NCBI GenBank assembly: GCA_038503075.1
Contig: JBCAML010000003.1
Coordinates: 186,001 to 250,000, forward strand
Source of the DNA: Gyromitra esculenta
Lineage: Eukaryota; Ascomycota; Pezizomycetes; Pezizales; Discinaceae
Reading direction: 5' to 3'
Length of the DNA stretch: 64,000 nt
Shown one piece after another: positions 10,904 to 22,258 of this stretch; position 1 is the stretch's first letter; every line of letters starts with the position of its first letter. A program made the translations under genes and the position numbers. The notes below the pieces were generated by a model, which worked only from the letters and a program-made list of their open reading frames with translations, did no database searches and had not been told where the DNA came from.

Positions 10904-13900
10904 TTAACCTTCCCCTGTAGTCTCCACTACTTTCTTTTTCCTCTCTCTTGGTAGCGGTGCTTTAGTCTCCAGTTTCTCGTTGACAATTGAGACCAACCTC
11001 TCTGAATAAGTATCCAACAACTGAGTCATCAAGTCTCGCCCCACGCCTTCGTGTATATTCCCGCGAATCGATCCGTTAGAGCGACCCCTTATTTTCCCTT
11101 CCTTATCCCCAGTAATACCCAGTTCCTTGGCTGTTAATCCTAGTTCCCTCTGTAGTTCCTTCATCACTTCTGGTTTCACACCTTCCTTAGCACCTGCGTC
11201 AATCTTTTTCCGAAAGCTTCTCAAACTCCGTGAAAGGTTCTCCGCAAGTCCATTCATATTCCCAGGAGTAACCAGAGCCTCAGGCGGAGCATTAGAGCTT
11301 CCCACACTTTTCGTCCGCGGCCTTGTAGTAGAGCTTGCTCTTCGCGGGGGGGCGGTAGCTGCTGCAGCTTTAGTTGTAGTTGGGCTTGGTGTCCGGTTTC
11401 GATTATTTTTCCGGCTCTCCCGTCCAGCAGCCGGAGGTGTGGGTGTTCTTTTCCTATCACCCCGCCCGCCGCTTGAAGGCTGAGGGGCTACATTAAAGAC
11501 CGGGGTAGATGGGGATACTGAGTCATCCGAAGTCGTGGAAGGTGTTGGTGTCGCTGATGTCGTTGTCGAAACTGTACCTGGCAATACTGGCGGCAAGGTC
11601 GACGCTCCCCTCGAACTTGCTGCCCGGTTCATCCCATATGCTGAAGTTTTCCGCCTCAACGTCCGCGGAGGAGATGAACCCGTGGTATGAGCTGACGCGG
11701 GCCTGGTACTTTGTGCTGAACCCTGCTTTGGAGCGAAGTCCATCAGTTCGGTTCGGCTCAATACTCTCCTAAGTGGCGGCCTAGTTGCTGTCATTTCTCT
11801 CTTTAGAAGACTGCCTTCTGTGTCCACGGTTGCTGCTTCAGGTTCAGGCATAGCTGCAGGATACTTGGGCGTGAAACCCCATATCATGATAGTTCCGTCC
11901 GTTCCAGTGCTGATAACAATGGTCTGCCCTGACTCCTCGCCCTTCTTCGGCTCTCGTTCTAACAATGCTACATCGCTTACTCCTTCCGTGTGGCCCCATT
12001 CCTTATCAATAAGATTTCCTGATAAATCGTATAACCGTATGCTCTTATCCGTTGTTGATATCCCTGCAAGAACTCTAGTCCTTGGAAACCCCCTGTCCTT
12101 GCTGGCTGTGATCGCATCCATTACCACAGCATCGCCCGACTCATCTGTTGCCCTAAAACAATGAAGTGTTTTCCCAGTGTTCAGGTCGAATTTTTGGATC
12201 TGTCGGTCCATGGTAGATACAATAAGTGTTGAGTCTGAAAGAGGTGTCATATGTACTGGCGATGCCTTTGTCGTGAGGGTTCGAAGAGGTAAATAAGCCA
12301 TGGTGATAGTTCCATCAATCACCTCTCGGCGGCACAACTCTCTAATAACAATCGTTCTGTCCGCTGAGCAAGATAGAAGCTTATTCCCACTTTCTAGCAG
12401 CAAAACCCGCGATACGCTAGCCGTATGGTCATCCAGCGTCTGAGTCAGGACCCACCCATCTGCGGTTTTGTGAAACACTTGCACCGTACGATCTCTCGAA
12501 CAGCTAGCAATAGTTCCCTGGTGAATCGCGATATCCATGATTTCCCCGGCGTGAGCTTTCACGGCGTATTGACACTTACGATGCTTGCCATCAATCACAC
12601 TGGGCGATTCATTAGCTTAACACACAAAGGAAACGATTTTAAGAGCTGTTTAAATACCGTAAAACGCCATATTTGTCACCAGTAACAAATATGTCACCAT
12701 GTTCTGAAACCCTCACAACCTTCAACTCATTCGCAATATCATCCTCACTCTCCATCGGTTGCTCCAATTCAACCTGAAATTCTCCCCTATTCACACCATC
12801 TAAATTCCAAAACAAAACAGCACCGGCAGATGACCAGGTAAAGAAGAGGGCATCAGAAAAGCGGTTTGGAGGAAGCAGTCGAACGCCGAGGCAAGCGTCT
12901 TTGTGAGCTGGCAATTCGCGAATTAGTGAATTAGGGACGGGGACACCGTCTACAGTAGACATGTTAATCATTTTAAGCGACCTATTAGAATCAAGAGTGA
13001 ATAAATGGCCGAGCATGCTTGCCATGGCGAGGACATGAGCGGGTCGAGATCCAACAGGGAGAAACGGAGAATTAGAGCGTGAGGACGAAGGTGATTCTGG
13101 CGGTGTTGAAGGTACAATCTCTTTCAAAACCAAAGCCCTGAAAATAATCAGTGTGCGTCTCTCGAATCCGACTGGAACGCTACCGACCGAATGTTCCCGT
13201 GCCTGCCTGCTACCCAGGCAAATTTCGATTCCGCATCAACAGTAATGGAGCTGACACCGAATTCCGCATTCGCGACCCTAGAGAACCGAAGCCCACCCTC
13301 GTCAAGCAAACAAATATCCCCTTTCTCCGTGCAAACCAACGCTTTGTCGTCTGATATGCCGACAACACAACTCATCGTTAAATCCGACATACTACCGAGG
13401 AGCGCATTTCGACCATGCAAAACCTTGGGCCCTGGACTAACGGGCTTTTGCTGTCTGGCTGTCAGCCTCGTTTTGCGACTGATTGATAAAGATTTGCTCA
13501 CATCTTCTTCAGTCCTCCAAATCTTAACATGCCGTGTTCCCACACTATCTGATGGTCAATAGATTTTCAAATTTATCGGGGTATAGGTCACGGACGTAAC
13601 AAGGCTTTTACCCATCCATGCGATCTGCCGTACGAAGCTTGTGCATTTGTTACTCGAGTGAAGACGGACTAGACCACTCCTGTTTGCGTTTAAAGCCCAT
13701 ATATAAACAAATCCACTGCGAAGTTGTAGAACCAATCAGCACTCGATAGTTTTTCATGTTATGCGAGAATCGCTTACTCGTTCATAGTGCCTATACTAGC
13801 TAAGTATCGTGAGCATTCACTGAAAGCCACGTCGCGAACACCAAAGGTGTGTTCGGACATGGCTGCAGCAGGGATATCACTAGGCACATCCTTGGACATT

Positions 13901-14622
13901 GAAAAAATTAAGATCCTAGGGTTGTATCCAGTCTACCAAGAAATTTTAAACTTTAGCATGAATAGTCACTCGGTGACAACGGACTCGGTACGTACTTCTC
14001 CAACAGCAAGCCACTTCCCATCAGGACTAAAAGACAAACACGTTGCAGCCTTTATACGTTCACGAGCCGACCATGTTCTAGAACTCGGTGAATCATCTTG
14101 GACGAATGGAGACGCAGAGCTAGTGTATTGATAACCAATCCCTGCTTCGCGTAGCGATGCCGCGGTCCTGTTCCTTGTTTCTTGAACATAACTAGTAGGT
14201 GTTGATGGAGCAAACGAGGCTCCAGTGGCAGCAAGAGTAGGGGCGTTAGGTCGGGCACGGAAAAATCGTTGCGTGATCTGGAGTTCATCGTCAAGATGAA
14301 CAACGACAGCAGCAGCACCAGCAGTATAGGCAAAAGACCTTGATGGTGGATGACTATCGAACGCAGTGGTAGAGCAGCCTATCACGCGCCTCAGGGCGAG
14401 ACCACAATCGGAAAACGGGGAAACAGACGAAGCCGAAGACGAGTTTTGTCGACTCTTACTCTGCGACCGAGAATTGGAACGAGAAGAAAGAAAAACAGGA
14501 GAATTGTTGTTTGGGGTCGCAGTGGGTGTCAGTTTAAGGTTGGGAATACCTCCGGAGTTCTTGGGAATGGGTGTAAAAAAGCCCGACATTCTGTCCTTCA
14601 TCACGGGAAGACCCCCAGTCAT
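10904..14622 (-). CDS. WDR62/MAPKBP1-like WD40-repeat protein
   Basis: Large two-propeller WD40 protein of the WDR62/MAPKBP1 type; animal members are spindle-pole and MAPK scaffolds, and the fungal role is not known to me. Exons on the minus strand are 14622-13996, 13932-13778, 13715-13596, 13544-13188, 13137-12658 and 12599-10904, giving 1144 residues with all phases consistent. Landmarks are RVIGCSTTAFDSHPPSRSFA and YTAGAAAVVVHLDDELQ (first blade), LSFSPDGKWLAVGE, YNPRILIFSMSKD, DGFVYIWALN, GTRHVKIWRTEED, GDIFVTGDKYGVLR, AGEIMDIAIHQG, SCSRDRTVQVF and GTDGTIMIWGF. A long Ser/Thr/Pro/Arg-rich disordered stretch follows (about residues 670-950), then a C-terminal helical segment (MTQLLDTYSERLVSIVNEKLE) like the dimerising tail of the family. 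Donors GTCCGT and GTCGGT in introns 3 and 4 are weak but are the only frame-keeping choices. Confidence 0.85.
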
Positions 14623-15812
14623 CAATTGAAGGGGACGTGACGAAGGTAGACAGAAAGGGGAGAGGATGGTGTCGTGAAGAGATGGGCGGACAGTGCTGGG
14701 AGCGTCTCAACTCTGCATCGAGGTGGGAAACCAAACAGTCTTGTACGAATATGCCGACGGACATGCACGAAGAAGTGGTTGATGTAATTTTTTCTGGTTG
14801 GCAGCTGGGAGATACGTGGATTACTAGTGTGATCGATGATGATGCAAAGTCTCTTCTATCCCTTCCACCGGCAACCAATGTGCAGTAACACCTATGTAAG
14901 TGACCTCTCCAGGACAGACGCCGCACCACGAAACTTGGTACACTTAGTGGGTACTCTGTGGTTCGACACCGTGGAAAAAGAATGAGGGGAAGCTGTATGA
15001 TGTACGTGTAAATTTTCGGTGATGTAGACTGCGTCGAAAACGTGTAAATATGTTGTAGGCCCGGTCCGTCAGTAGTAGATGGAAGCAGAAACCGACAGCC
15101 CCAGTGGTTGTTAGCAAGGAGGACGAAACAGAGAGCGAGAAAGCGAAAAAGAGCGGAAAAGGAAGCATACAAACCAAAGGAGCAACAGCAGCAACCCTCG
15201 AGCGGCGTGTGCGCGCGAAGGGGAAGGGTTAAAAAAGCACTTTTGACCTTAAGCAGTTTCCGGAGCGGGGCGGCCGTGCTTGCTAACCTGTTCTAGTCTT
15301 GTGGTCTGGTGCTTGGCTTCGGGTCCCGCGCTCGCTTGAATCTGGTTGGTTCAGCTCGCACAACAACACAGGGGTGACCCTGACCTAACAGTATCAGCAA
15401 ATCCGGAAACCAGGCTAACAGGTTACCGTCACGCAGATGCGGTCGATCGGGCGGACCAAAATATCTCGCCCGCATAGTCTTTCCGTGAGTTGGATAATTT
15501 CGCCCAAGTTCTTAAAGTCACCAAGATTGGAAAAATAGGATGAACTTAATCTGGCGCGTACCTGAATACCTCTTGCGCGGCTCCAGTATGGTGAAAACAT
15601 AATCCGGGGTATAGTGGCATTGCTTGGCATACAAACAAAATAATCGCCAGTGCATCATGAGATTACGATCTAGTGACACAGAATCCAACTGTAACATCAC
15701 AGGAGTCGATTATCAGACGAAGCAGCTTTTCGAAGCGTGAGGATGTGAGGTACATGTCATAGGTTCTGAAAGTCTCAGGAAATATTTCTCCTCGAAAAAT
15801 AACGCCCTCGGC

Positions 15813-15847
15813 GCGGCTCAAACTCCAGCGGTTCGAGTTTGAGCCGC
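15813..15847. repeat. Perfect 13-bp inverted repeat with 9-base loop
   Basis: GCGGCTCAAACTC at 15813-15825 pairs with GAGTTTGAGCCGC at 15835-15847. It lies in non-coding DNA and could be a transposon end or a chance palindrome. The embedded GGTTCGA superficially resembles a tRNA T-loop, but there is no cloverleaf. Confidence 0.5.
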
Positions 15848-17447
15848 AGAGCATGGATGAGAAAACAATCAACATCTTTAGAGTAGAAGCGCGAAGATTT
15901 ATCCGGATCCCCGCGATCGACTGATTATTACCTGCTCAGCCTACAAATTGATTCGCCTCTTGCTGCAAACAGTGAGATGGCGTTGGCGGCGAGGTGATAA
16001 TAATAAGGCTGAGAAACAGGACCACAGTTACAGAATGTGTCGAGCGGCATAAGCGTAAGATACACGAACCGATTGGTATAAGCCAAATTGCCCTAAGATG
16101 ACGAGTCGGTTATTCTAATTTATGTCGCTTATGCCCTTGCTTTATGCACCAGCGATGAATACATTTCCCCATAATCTTTAGATCTTAGGGTCATCGAAAC
16201 TGATGTTTCTTGATTTCCTTAGCGCTTTTTCCGAGGTTGAAAACAGCTTCAGCTAAATTTTAATACTATTGCTACATGAGATACCGGATTTCATTGCGCA
16301 ATGTTGACAATATATATTTTCGCACTAGTGTCAGGCCGTAATTGACGACTCACCGTACTTATAGGAAACCCCCATGGCCAAGACAGAACCGACTCCCCTG
16401 AGTAGCTGAAAACCTAAACCTGAAATACTCGTTGGGGGGAACCTCAAATTATGATAGGTTAGGGGAAATAACATTATACCTATTGAACTCGACGACAGGC
16501 ATAAGGCTCCTTGCATCCCCACGACTGTTTGAAATTTAGCTGCAACGTATGGTGACTACATGTACATATGCACACACGGCCTTTTTTTGGAAGCTCAAGA
16601 GGAAGCTCCGCCAGATATCATTGACACATAACCCAATTACCTCTACGGGTAATAGGGTGTTTCTTATAAGCTTGGTCTTAGCAATCAAATATCATAGTAA
16701 CTACGCGATCACAACCAGCCAAAATCACAGTCAAATTTCCGAACACGTGTAATGACATAGAGATACCGAATTTAGAATCCCCGATTCAATGATTTGATAA
16801 CATATTATTACACGCGGAGAGCCCAGGCCCAATTTAAAGGGTCTCGAAACGGCTCATATACATGTAGTTATTACGGTGGGTAAAAGTTCCTGTGCTTAGT
16901 GGATTCGGGCTGAATACCCTCCAACTCAAAACATCTATAGTTAATGCAATGGTCAGTAATTTTCTTGCAAGTACAAGTACATGTATGGTGGCTTATCGAA
17001 AGCCGCTAATCGTAGCGTTTAGCAGGATGACTGTATTTTCCACCACGGAATCATTGTCTGGTCCTTCTGACGTGTAAGGACGCAGGGAATTTGGAGATCC
17101 GCTTCGGATGTTTCAACTAGGAAAACGGAAACATAGCACACGCAAACGCTGCTACTACAACAATGCCGGTTTAGCCTGAGAATAAAAACCTCTTCAAATT
17201 AGAGCACTCACCTAATCTATCCTAACATCTCATCCCAAGGTTTCTGCGCTATTAATCTCCAATCACAAGACATCTATCATTACGACTAAACACATTCCAC
17301 GTCTGGGGAGTAGAACTATGATTTAATTAGCCTGATGTTATTCAAAGCTGGTGATTGGCGAATTTTCTAACTCTGGAAATCAGTAGAATTTATGGCCTTA
17401 TCGCAAAATCAATTTCTGATATATGGAACTGTGCAACTATAGCTAGC

Positions 17448-17502
17448 ATGCGGAAATCACGCTGAATGAAATAATAAATAAATAAATAATGCGGAAATCA
17501 CG
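17448..17502 (+). repeat. 14-bp direct repeats flanking a 27-bp TAAA-rich insert
   Basis: ATGCGGAAATCACG occurs at 17448-17461 and again exactly at 17489-17502. Between them are 27 bp ending in (AAAT)n. This is the appearance of a target-site duplication around a severely 5'-truncated non-LTR retrotransposon or processed end with an A-rich tail. Confidence 0.45.
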
Positions 17503-17759
17503 GGTTCTCGTTTAAGCTCTATTTATATATAAAAGTTAAATCTCAATACCTAACAAGCAACAGCCTTTGAACGGAGAAATTCAGTAAGATTATATCCCCT
17601 CTCCTCTAGTGCCTCTGATCAAGTGAATAATGGTTTACTCTACTAGACTTTAGTTACTTGATAAATCTATCACTAAAATAAGTATTTCAGGGAACTTCAC
17701 GAAGGAGGACTATTACCATCCATCCAACTGTCCTTATCATCAGTAGTTAACGACTCCAA

Positions 17760-18448
17760 CTATATCTCTATCCCTTCTTTCAACTTTAATTCCGCAGTCC
17801 TAGCCTTGTGCTGAATGACCATCCGCCTCTGTACGTCCAGCCATTCACTCACTATGAACCCAACATCCCCATGCTCAACAACCTCCGCCAAATCACATCT
17901 ATCATTCTCGTTACTACAGTCAATAAGAACATCGACATGATGGGTTTCAGCCTTGCAGAAGGGACAAGGGAACCAAGTAGGAGGGAAATTATCACGTTCC
18001 CATTTTGGAATCCACAGTCTTATCGTACACGTCCTGCATGCTCCATGAATGCACGCTCTGAAACTGATCCTGATTTGCCTGCGAGGGTCATAGATCGGAC
18101 AAGTGAGACCCGGGATAATACTAGTATCAGAGACATTAGAAATATCAGAACCCTCTACAAACTTTTCAAAGGAGTTTTCAGGAAATTTGTAAAGCTCGAA
18201 GAGGTCAGCTCCAAAGAGGCGGGGGGATTCGATGCCCGTAGGTATTAGCAATTCTGATTTGGAAGCAGACTCCAAAGAGGCCAAGCCTTACTCGCGAGAG
18301 AAGTGAGGTCATCAAGGTGAATGGAAATATTAGCAACCTCACCAGGATGAAGTTCGTAGTATGTGTTTTCTTGAGATAGCTGTGTTAAGCCATCGTCCTT
18401 ATCTTCGGAATCTGATCAGAGGGAAATGTATCCTTCGTATTCATACAT
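17760..18448 (-). pseudogene. RING-finger-like protein gene with one in-frame stop codon
   Basis: Read from an ATG at 18448, exon 1 (18448-18292) and exon 2 (18208-17760) join in phase across an 83-bp GT..AG intron, giving about 200 codons. The only defect is a TGA at 18418-18416, codon 11. The upstream residues MYEYEGYISL and downstream SDSEDKDDGLTQLSQENTY look like one continuous protein. The C-terminal half has a RING-like pattern: CPIYDP, then CIHGACRTC, then a Trp-rich stretch and CPFCKAE. The second Cys of the first CxxC is Tyr, so zinc co-ordination would be incomplete or non-classical. A CGA-to-TGA or TGG-to-TGA change, an unrecognised upstream exon joining at GATCAG, or a start elsewhere could explain the stop. 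Function unknown; ubiquitin ligase activity is only a guess. Confidence 0.5.
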
Positions 18449-18876
18449 TTTGTTTTGTTTGTGTGTCAGAGTGTAAGCACTGCATGCACTGAGTGAGTTT
18501 TATGTTCCCGACATATGAATAGGACTATACTTATTAGCGGCGGTGGTAATACTATCAGGATAGATATTTCTACGCCTTGTATAGCCCCCATATTAAAATT
18601 TTTAAGATATACGTACGTCAGCGGGTTCATCTTGAAGTGAGGCTAGTATTCTCGTATAGAACTGCGAGTGACATTCCGTGACAAAATCACAACCTAGACA
18701 TCATGATATCAGCACCTATTTCATATTGCCCAACATATCAAGAAACCCACAAAAAACAGCCTCAAACCTAACAACGGGCCATATACAAAGCCCTCTTTGC
18801 CTAGCCGAACTTACCAGACCAACATACACGTGGTTTATCTTGTAAAACCTCACCTTCGAAGATCATCCAGCTATGC

Positions 18877-18894
18877 GGTGGTGGTACCACCACC
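18877..18894. repeat. 18-bp perfect palindrome
   Basis: GGTGGTGGTACCACCACC reads the same on both strands, centred on a KpnI-type GGTACC. It has no flanking gene within 400 bp, so a regulatory role is not supported. Confidence 0.45.
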
Positions 18895-19397
18895 TACGCT
18901 GACGCATTAGTATAAGGCCTTTGTTGCAGATATAGGTACTTTTTTTTTTTGACTAGAAGTATAGACTATATGAATTTCTAGAGAACCAATAGCTTTCGCG
19001 ACCATCACTTGCAATGGCGTGTAATTGATGCAAAATCACACAAAATCACTCGATTAATTTCATACTGAAAATTTAACGACGTGAATCCTGCTCCACAAGT
19101 CATCGCTCCAATGGATGAATAAACAAATTACTACCAAATACTCACTATTGTCACACTCTAAAAATATATACCAAATCCCTCGTAGAGCTTGCCCGTAAAT
19201 ATACGCCTCTGGTCGGCTCTAATAGCCAGTTAGGGTCTAACTCCCTGTTTTCATAAGCCCACTGGACTCTGCAGGCGATATCCCACCCAACGATAGGTAA
19301 TCGATTCTCCTTGGGCACCTAAACCCAACCACGTGGCGCAAAAAAGCAATAAATACCAAACTCCCCGTTTTAGTACGTCTCAAACGTCACAACCAAC

Positions 19398-19519
19398 TAC
19401 TCGTGCTCTAACATAAGTACCTAAAAATGCCTTTTAGTGGCAACGTTTTTTAATTCGTCCCGCAGCAGCACTTCAAAATTTTACCTTTATTTTCAGTTAC
19501 TTATGCTAGAGCACAAGTA
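19398..19519. mobile_element. MITE-2: 118 bp, about 23-bp terminal inverted repeats, TA flanks
   Basis: The left end CTCGTGCTCTAACATAAGTA (19400 onwards, 23 bp to 19422) and the complement of the right end (19495-19517, CTTGTGCTCTAGCATAAGTA) match with three differences. TA lies directly outside both ends (19398-19399, 19518-19519). Non-coding centre. Same size class, TA target and CTYGT start as the element at 8849-8965, but the rest of the sequence is different. Confidence 0.7.
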
Positions 19520-19892
19520 CAATACACACCCAAAACTATGATACTTTGTTGACCTACCCCCTGCGCCCAACACCAGCCCATTTCCTCCAATCAATTGAAT
19601 GGGTGTCAAGAAGCTTGTCTAGCTCCGTAAACTGGCATGTCTCGCCGAAAAATACAAAAAAAAAGGAAATCTCGTAAAATATTTACAACACTTCTCTAGC
19701 AGCAAAAAGGCCCGAGAAAGTGGATAAGGATAAAATAATAGTAATAAAAAAGGGGACAAGAATTTCAAGAACACCATCCCGCTTGACGAATCGAGATAAA
19801 AACAAAAAGTCCATCTTTCTAGAAATATGCACACCACCTTCCATTCCCCTATCACTCATAAATCAACCAGCCATCCTCCGTAAACCCCACTA

Positions 19893-21005
19893 TCATGAGT
19901 TCCCACTCCCACTCCCAGTCCCATGTTCCCCAATATCAAGACTTGTCTCCCCTAATACACTCTGACTACCCTTGCTCGCCGCCGCATGTAACCTCATATC
20001 CAATGCCTTCAAAGCTAGCGCTCGTCGTCGCTCCGCCTCAGCTCTCGCACTCCCCGGCACCGGCACCCCATTACCACCGGCACCTCGAGATCCTCCTCCA
20101 AATAGTGTGTTGAGTGACACGTCGCCCCTTGCCTCAGTCCGTGAGTTACCAGCCGATATGTCGGCAGCGGAGAAAGGCGTGCAGATCTTGACTGCCACTA
20201 GAACGTTATAAATGATATCGGAAATGGTAGCTACTGGCCTATGAAGAGGTTCCGGGAAGAAGTAGGCGATCGCAAAGGTCTCGGACGCATCCCCTTTGAG
20301 CGATGGTGCTTGATTACGCTCTAGATCCGGGAAGGAGCGCTTGTAGAAGCGGAGGTAAGACCACCCCGCGAGAAATCCTAGCCACGCTAACACAGCTGCT
20401 ACGTCGGTTCCAAATAGAGGCCCAGAAAGCGTATTGACCAGAAGGAACAGCGCCGGAAAATGTTTGACTCGGACCTTGACAATGCCCTTGAAGAGTGTGA
20501 CCGTGTGCTCCGGAACCAGCTGCTTAAACGCTACCAAGAAACCCGCCTGCAGTGCTACTCCCCCACAAATGGTTGTGAATGATCGCACGACGTTGCCCGT
20601 GACTGCGAACCAAGCGATATAGAAGAAGAACGTGATAATATTGGGTACCAGCGAGATGACGAGCAGGAATTTCCCAAATTCCGCCGAACCCCATGCGCGC
20701 TCAAGATACTTTCCACCGTAGAAGAGGGTTGCGAGTGTGATAAAGAGGGTGAAGATATTCTGTTCGACAAAGGTGGCTGTGAGGAAGGTCCATGGAAAAA
20801 CGATTGATAGAGCGGGAACGACTGTGAGGAAGGGGACAGTAAAGTACTCATCGCTGGAGGACGATGAATCGCCAGTTGTCGAGGTTGAGTCGGATTGCCG
20901 AGACATCCAGTCGCGGTAGCGAAGAGCACCAGTGAGGATGGAGAGAGAGACAGTAAGAACGAGTGAGGCCCGTGTTAAGGGGGGGATGTTGACTCGAGGG
21001 GGCAT
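19893..21005 (-). CDS. TMEM115-like (DUF1751) multi-pass membrane protein, rhomboid-like
   Basis: Predicted Golgi membrane protein of the TMEM115/DUF1751 family, related in fold to rhomboids but not expected to be a protease; human TMEM115 acts in retrograde Golgi transport. Single exon of 370 residues from MPPRVNIPPLTRASL. Hydrophobic segments include SLVLTVSLSILTGA, a WTFLTATFVEQNIFTLFITLATLFYGGKYLE block (the conserved FVExN..F and GGkylEr.WGs.E motifs), LLVISLVPNIITFFFYIAWF, and FPALFLLVNTLSGPLFG with VLAWLGFLAGWSYLRFY. The cytosolic C-terminal tail is Gly/Ser-rich and ends near ALDMRLHAAAS. An in-frame ATG at 21380 would add 125 residues including eleven His from a CAT microsatellite; I prefer 21005 because family members begin near the first membrane segment. 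Confidence 0.83.
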   Translation of the reverse strand: MPPRVNIPPLTRASLVLTVSLSILTGALRYRDWMSRQSDSTSTTGDSSSSSDEYFTVPFLTVVPALSIVFPWTFLTATFVEQNIFTLFITLATLFYGGKYLERAWGSAEFGKFLLVISLVPNIITFFFYIAWFAVTGNVVRSFTTICGGVALQAGFLVAFKQLVPEHTVTLFKGIVKVRVKHFPALFLLVNTLSGPLFGTDVAAVLAWLGFLAGWSYLRFYKRSFPDLERNQAPSLKGDASETFAIAYFFPEPLHRPVATISDIIYNVLVAVKICTPFSAADISAGNSRTEARGDVSLNTLFGGGSRGAGGNGVPVPGSARAEAERRRALALKALDMRLHAAASKGSQSVLGETSLDIGEHGTGSGSGNS

Positions 21006-21078
21006 TTTAGTGGAGATACTGGAGGAGGAGGAGGGAAAAAAGGTTGCGATGAGGGGAGCCTCTGTCAAGGGGAGGGGT

Positions 21079-21113
<35 letters not shown>
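21079..21113 (+). repeat. (ATG/CAT)n microsatellite
   Basis: Eleven uninterrupted TGA/ATG-phase trinucleotides. On the minus strand this would read as poly-His in the upstream extension of the TMEM115-like frame. Confidence 0.9.
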
Positions 21114-22214
21114 GGGAGGAGGGATGATGTTAGGTGTTTTAGTAGAGATGGAGGTAACGTGACGTTTCGGCGCGAGTGAGTGAGCGAGTGAATAGGAAGC
21201 TGGCTGGCAGCTCTGTTCTGTCTGTTCCACGTTTCCTTGAGAGAAAGAAAAAACACACCTGGAAGAGGCCAAGACCAGGGAAAGCGGCGTACAGCTCGTG
21301 CGAGGTGGCTGGCCCAGGGCTATTTTAGAGAATGTGGCGCTCTTAAACCGCTGGGGAGCCACAGCTTGAAAGTCCAGCATGACGGATGTGATGTGATGCA
21401 GCCAAAGGGGGGACCAGGGATGGAAGGAATCCTTCCGCGCTTAGTCCTAAATAAGACTAGCACCAGGAGTTTGGAGATGTCTGAGCCTGTCCACAGCACC
21501 ACTCAACGGTTCAAGGTTTGAGCTGTGGCTGCTTGCGCAACTCCAGCTTCGAAATCGAGGGGAACATGTGTTTCTCTCCCGACTTCCTTGTGTTTGTTCT
21601 ACATGCCCTTGAACTCCCAAGTCACTCTTCGCTGTCCAAGAGAGGATGTTTGAGATCTCCCTCGTTTAGCTCCCTATCAAAAGGTCTTAATCAAAACAAG
21701 GAGTGCCCCTAACTAGAGTAGGTAGAGCACTCTAAACAAAGTAGCCAAGACAAGGCAAGCTAGTACCCACTACGCAATATGCAAAAAGTCTCCAGAGTTT
21801 AGAGGAGAGCGACGAGTGGGTGCCCCCGGTTTCCAGCAGAAGCGCCCCTGGCCTGGATCTTTCTGCTGTCCAACATCGAAATCGAAACGCTGGAGGCGGC
21901 TGCTTCCTTTGCTCGGCTTGTGTCCATCCACATAGCAACATACACACCACACCCCAGTCATCCTTCAATTCCTTCCCCAGTCTTGTTGTAATCAGCAGCC
22001 ACCACTCAAATCTCCATCTTGAATTTTATCTTGCTCAGAGTGACTCGGTCAACCGTCAACCGGGGACCTGTCAATCTCGAATCGGTCAATCAATCATCAA
22101 TCTCGAATCTACTCCCCGTCTGCTTTTCTCCAAAAATCACACACTCCACGTTCCACGTTCCCTGTTCGTTCGTTCTTTCGTTCGTCTGTCTACTTGTCTT
22201 TCTTCTTCGACTTC

Positions 22215-22258
22215 AAGAAAAGAAAGAAAGAAAGAAAAGAAAGAAAAGAAAGAAAAAA
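22215..22258 (+). repeat. (AAAG/AAAAG)n microsatellite
   Basis: Interrupted run of AAAG and AAAAG units in the upstream region of the TBL1 gene. Similar short AAAG tracts occur near 31908-31925. Confidence 0.85.

Larger units (their letters stand above)
14623..17759. other. Intergenic: WD40 gene promoter, then gene-poor DNA
   Basis: The first 600 bp is the likely promoter/leader of the WDR62-like gene. The rest has no convincing gene. It holds a 13-bp perfect stem (15813-15847) and a pair of 14-bp direct repeats around a TAAA-rich insert (17448-17502). Several open frames exist but have no protein-like signature. Confidence 0.5.
18449..19892. other. Intergenic region with palindrome and MITE-2
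   Basis: No gene seen. It contains an 18-bp perfect palindrome (18877-18894) and a second TA-flanked MITE (19398-19519). The 19550-19892 part is likely the 3' flank of the TMEM115-like gene. Confidence 0.5.

Noticed and set aside
14534..15172. 212-codon minus-strand frame upstream of the WD40 gene
   Set aside because: Composition is low-complexity Ser/Pro/Phe-rich with no domain. It overlaps the 5' end of the WD40 gene in another frame and is best seen as promoter/leader sequence.
15830..15847. tRNA T-loop-like GGTTCGAG
   Set aside because: It is part of a simple hairpin; no A box or cloverleaf can be drawn. No other GTTCGA site in the window could be folded into a tRNA either.
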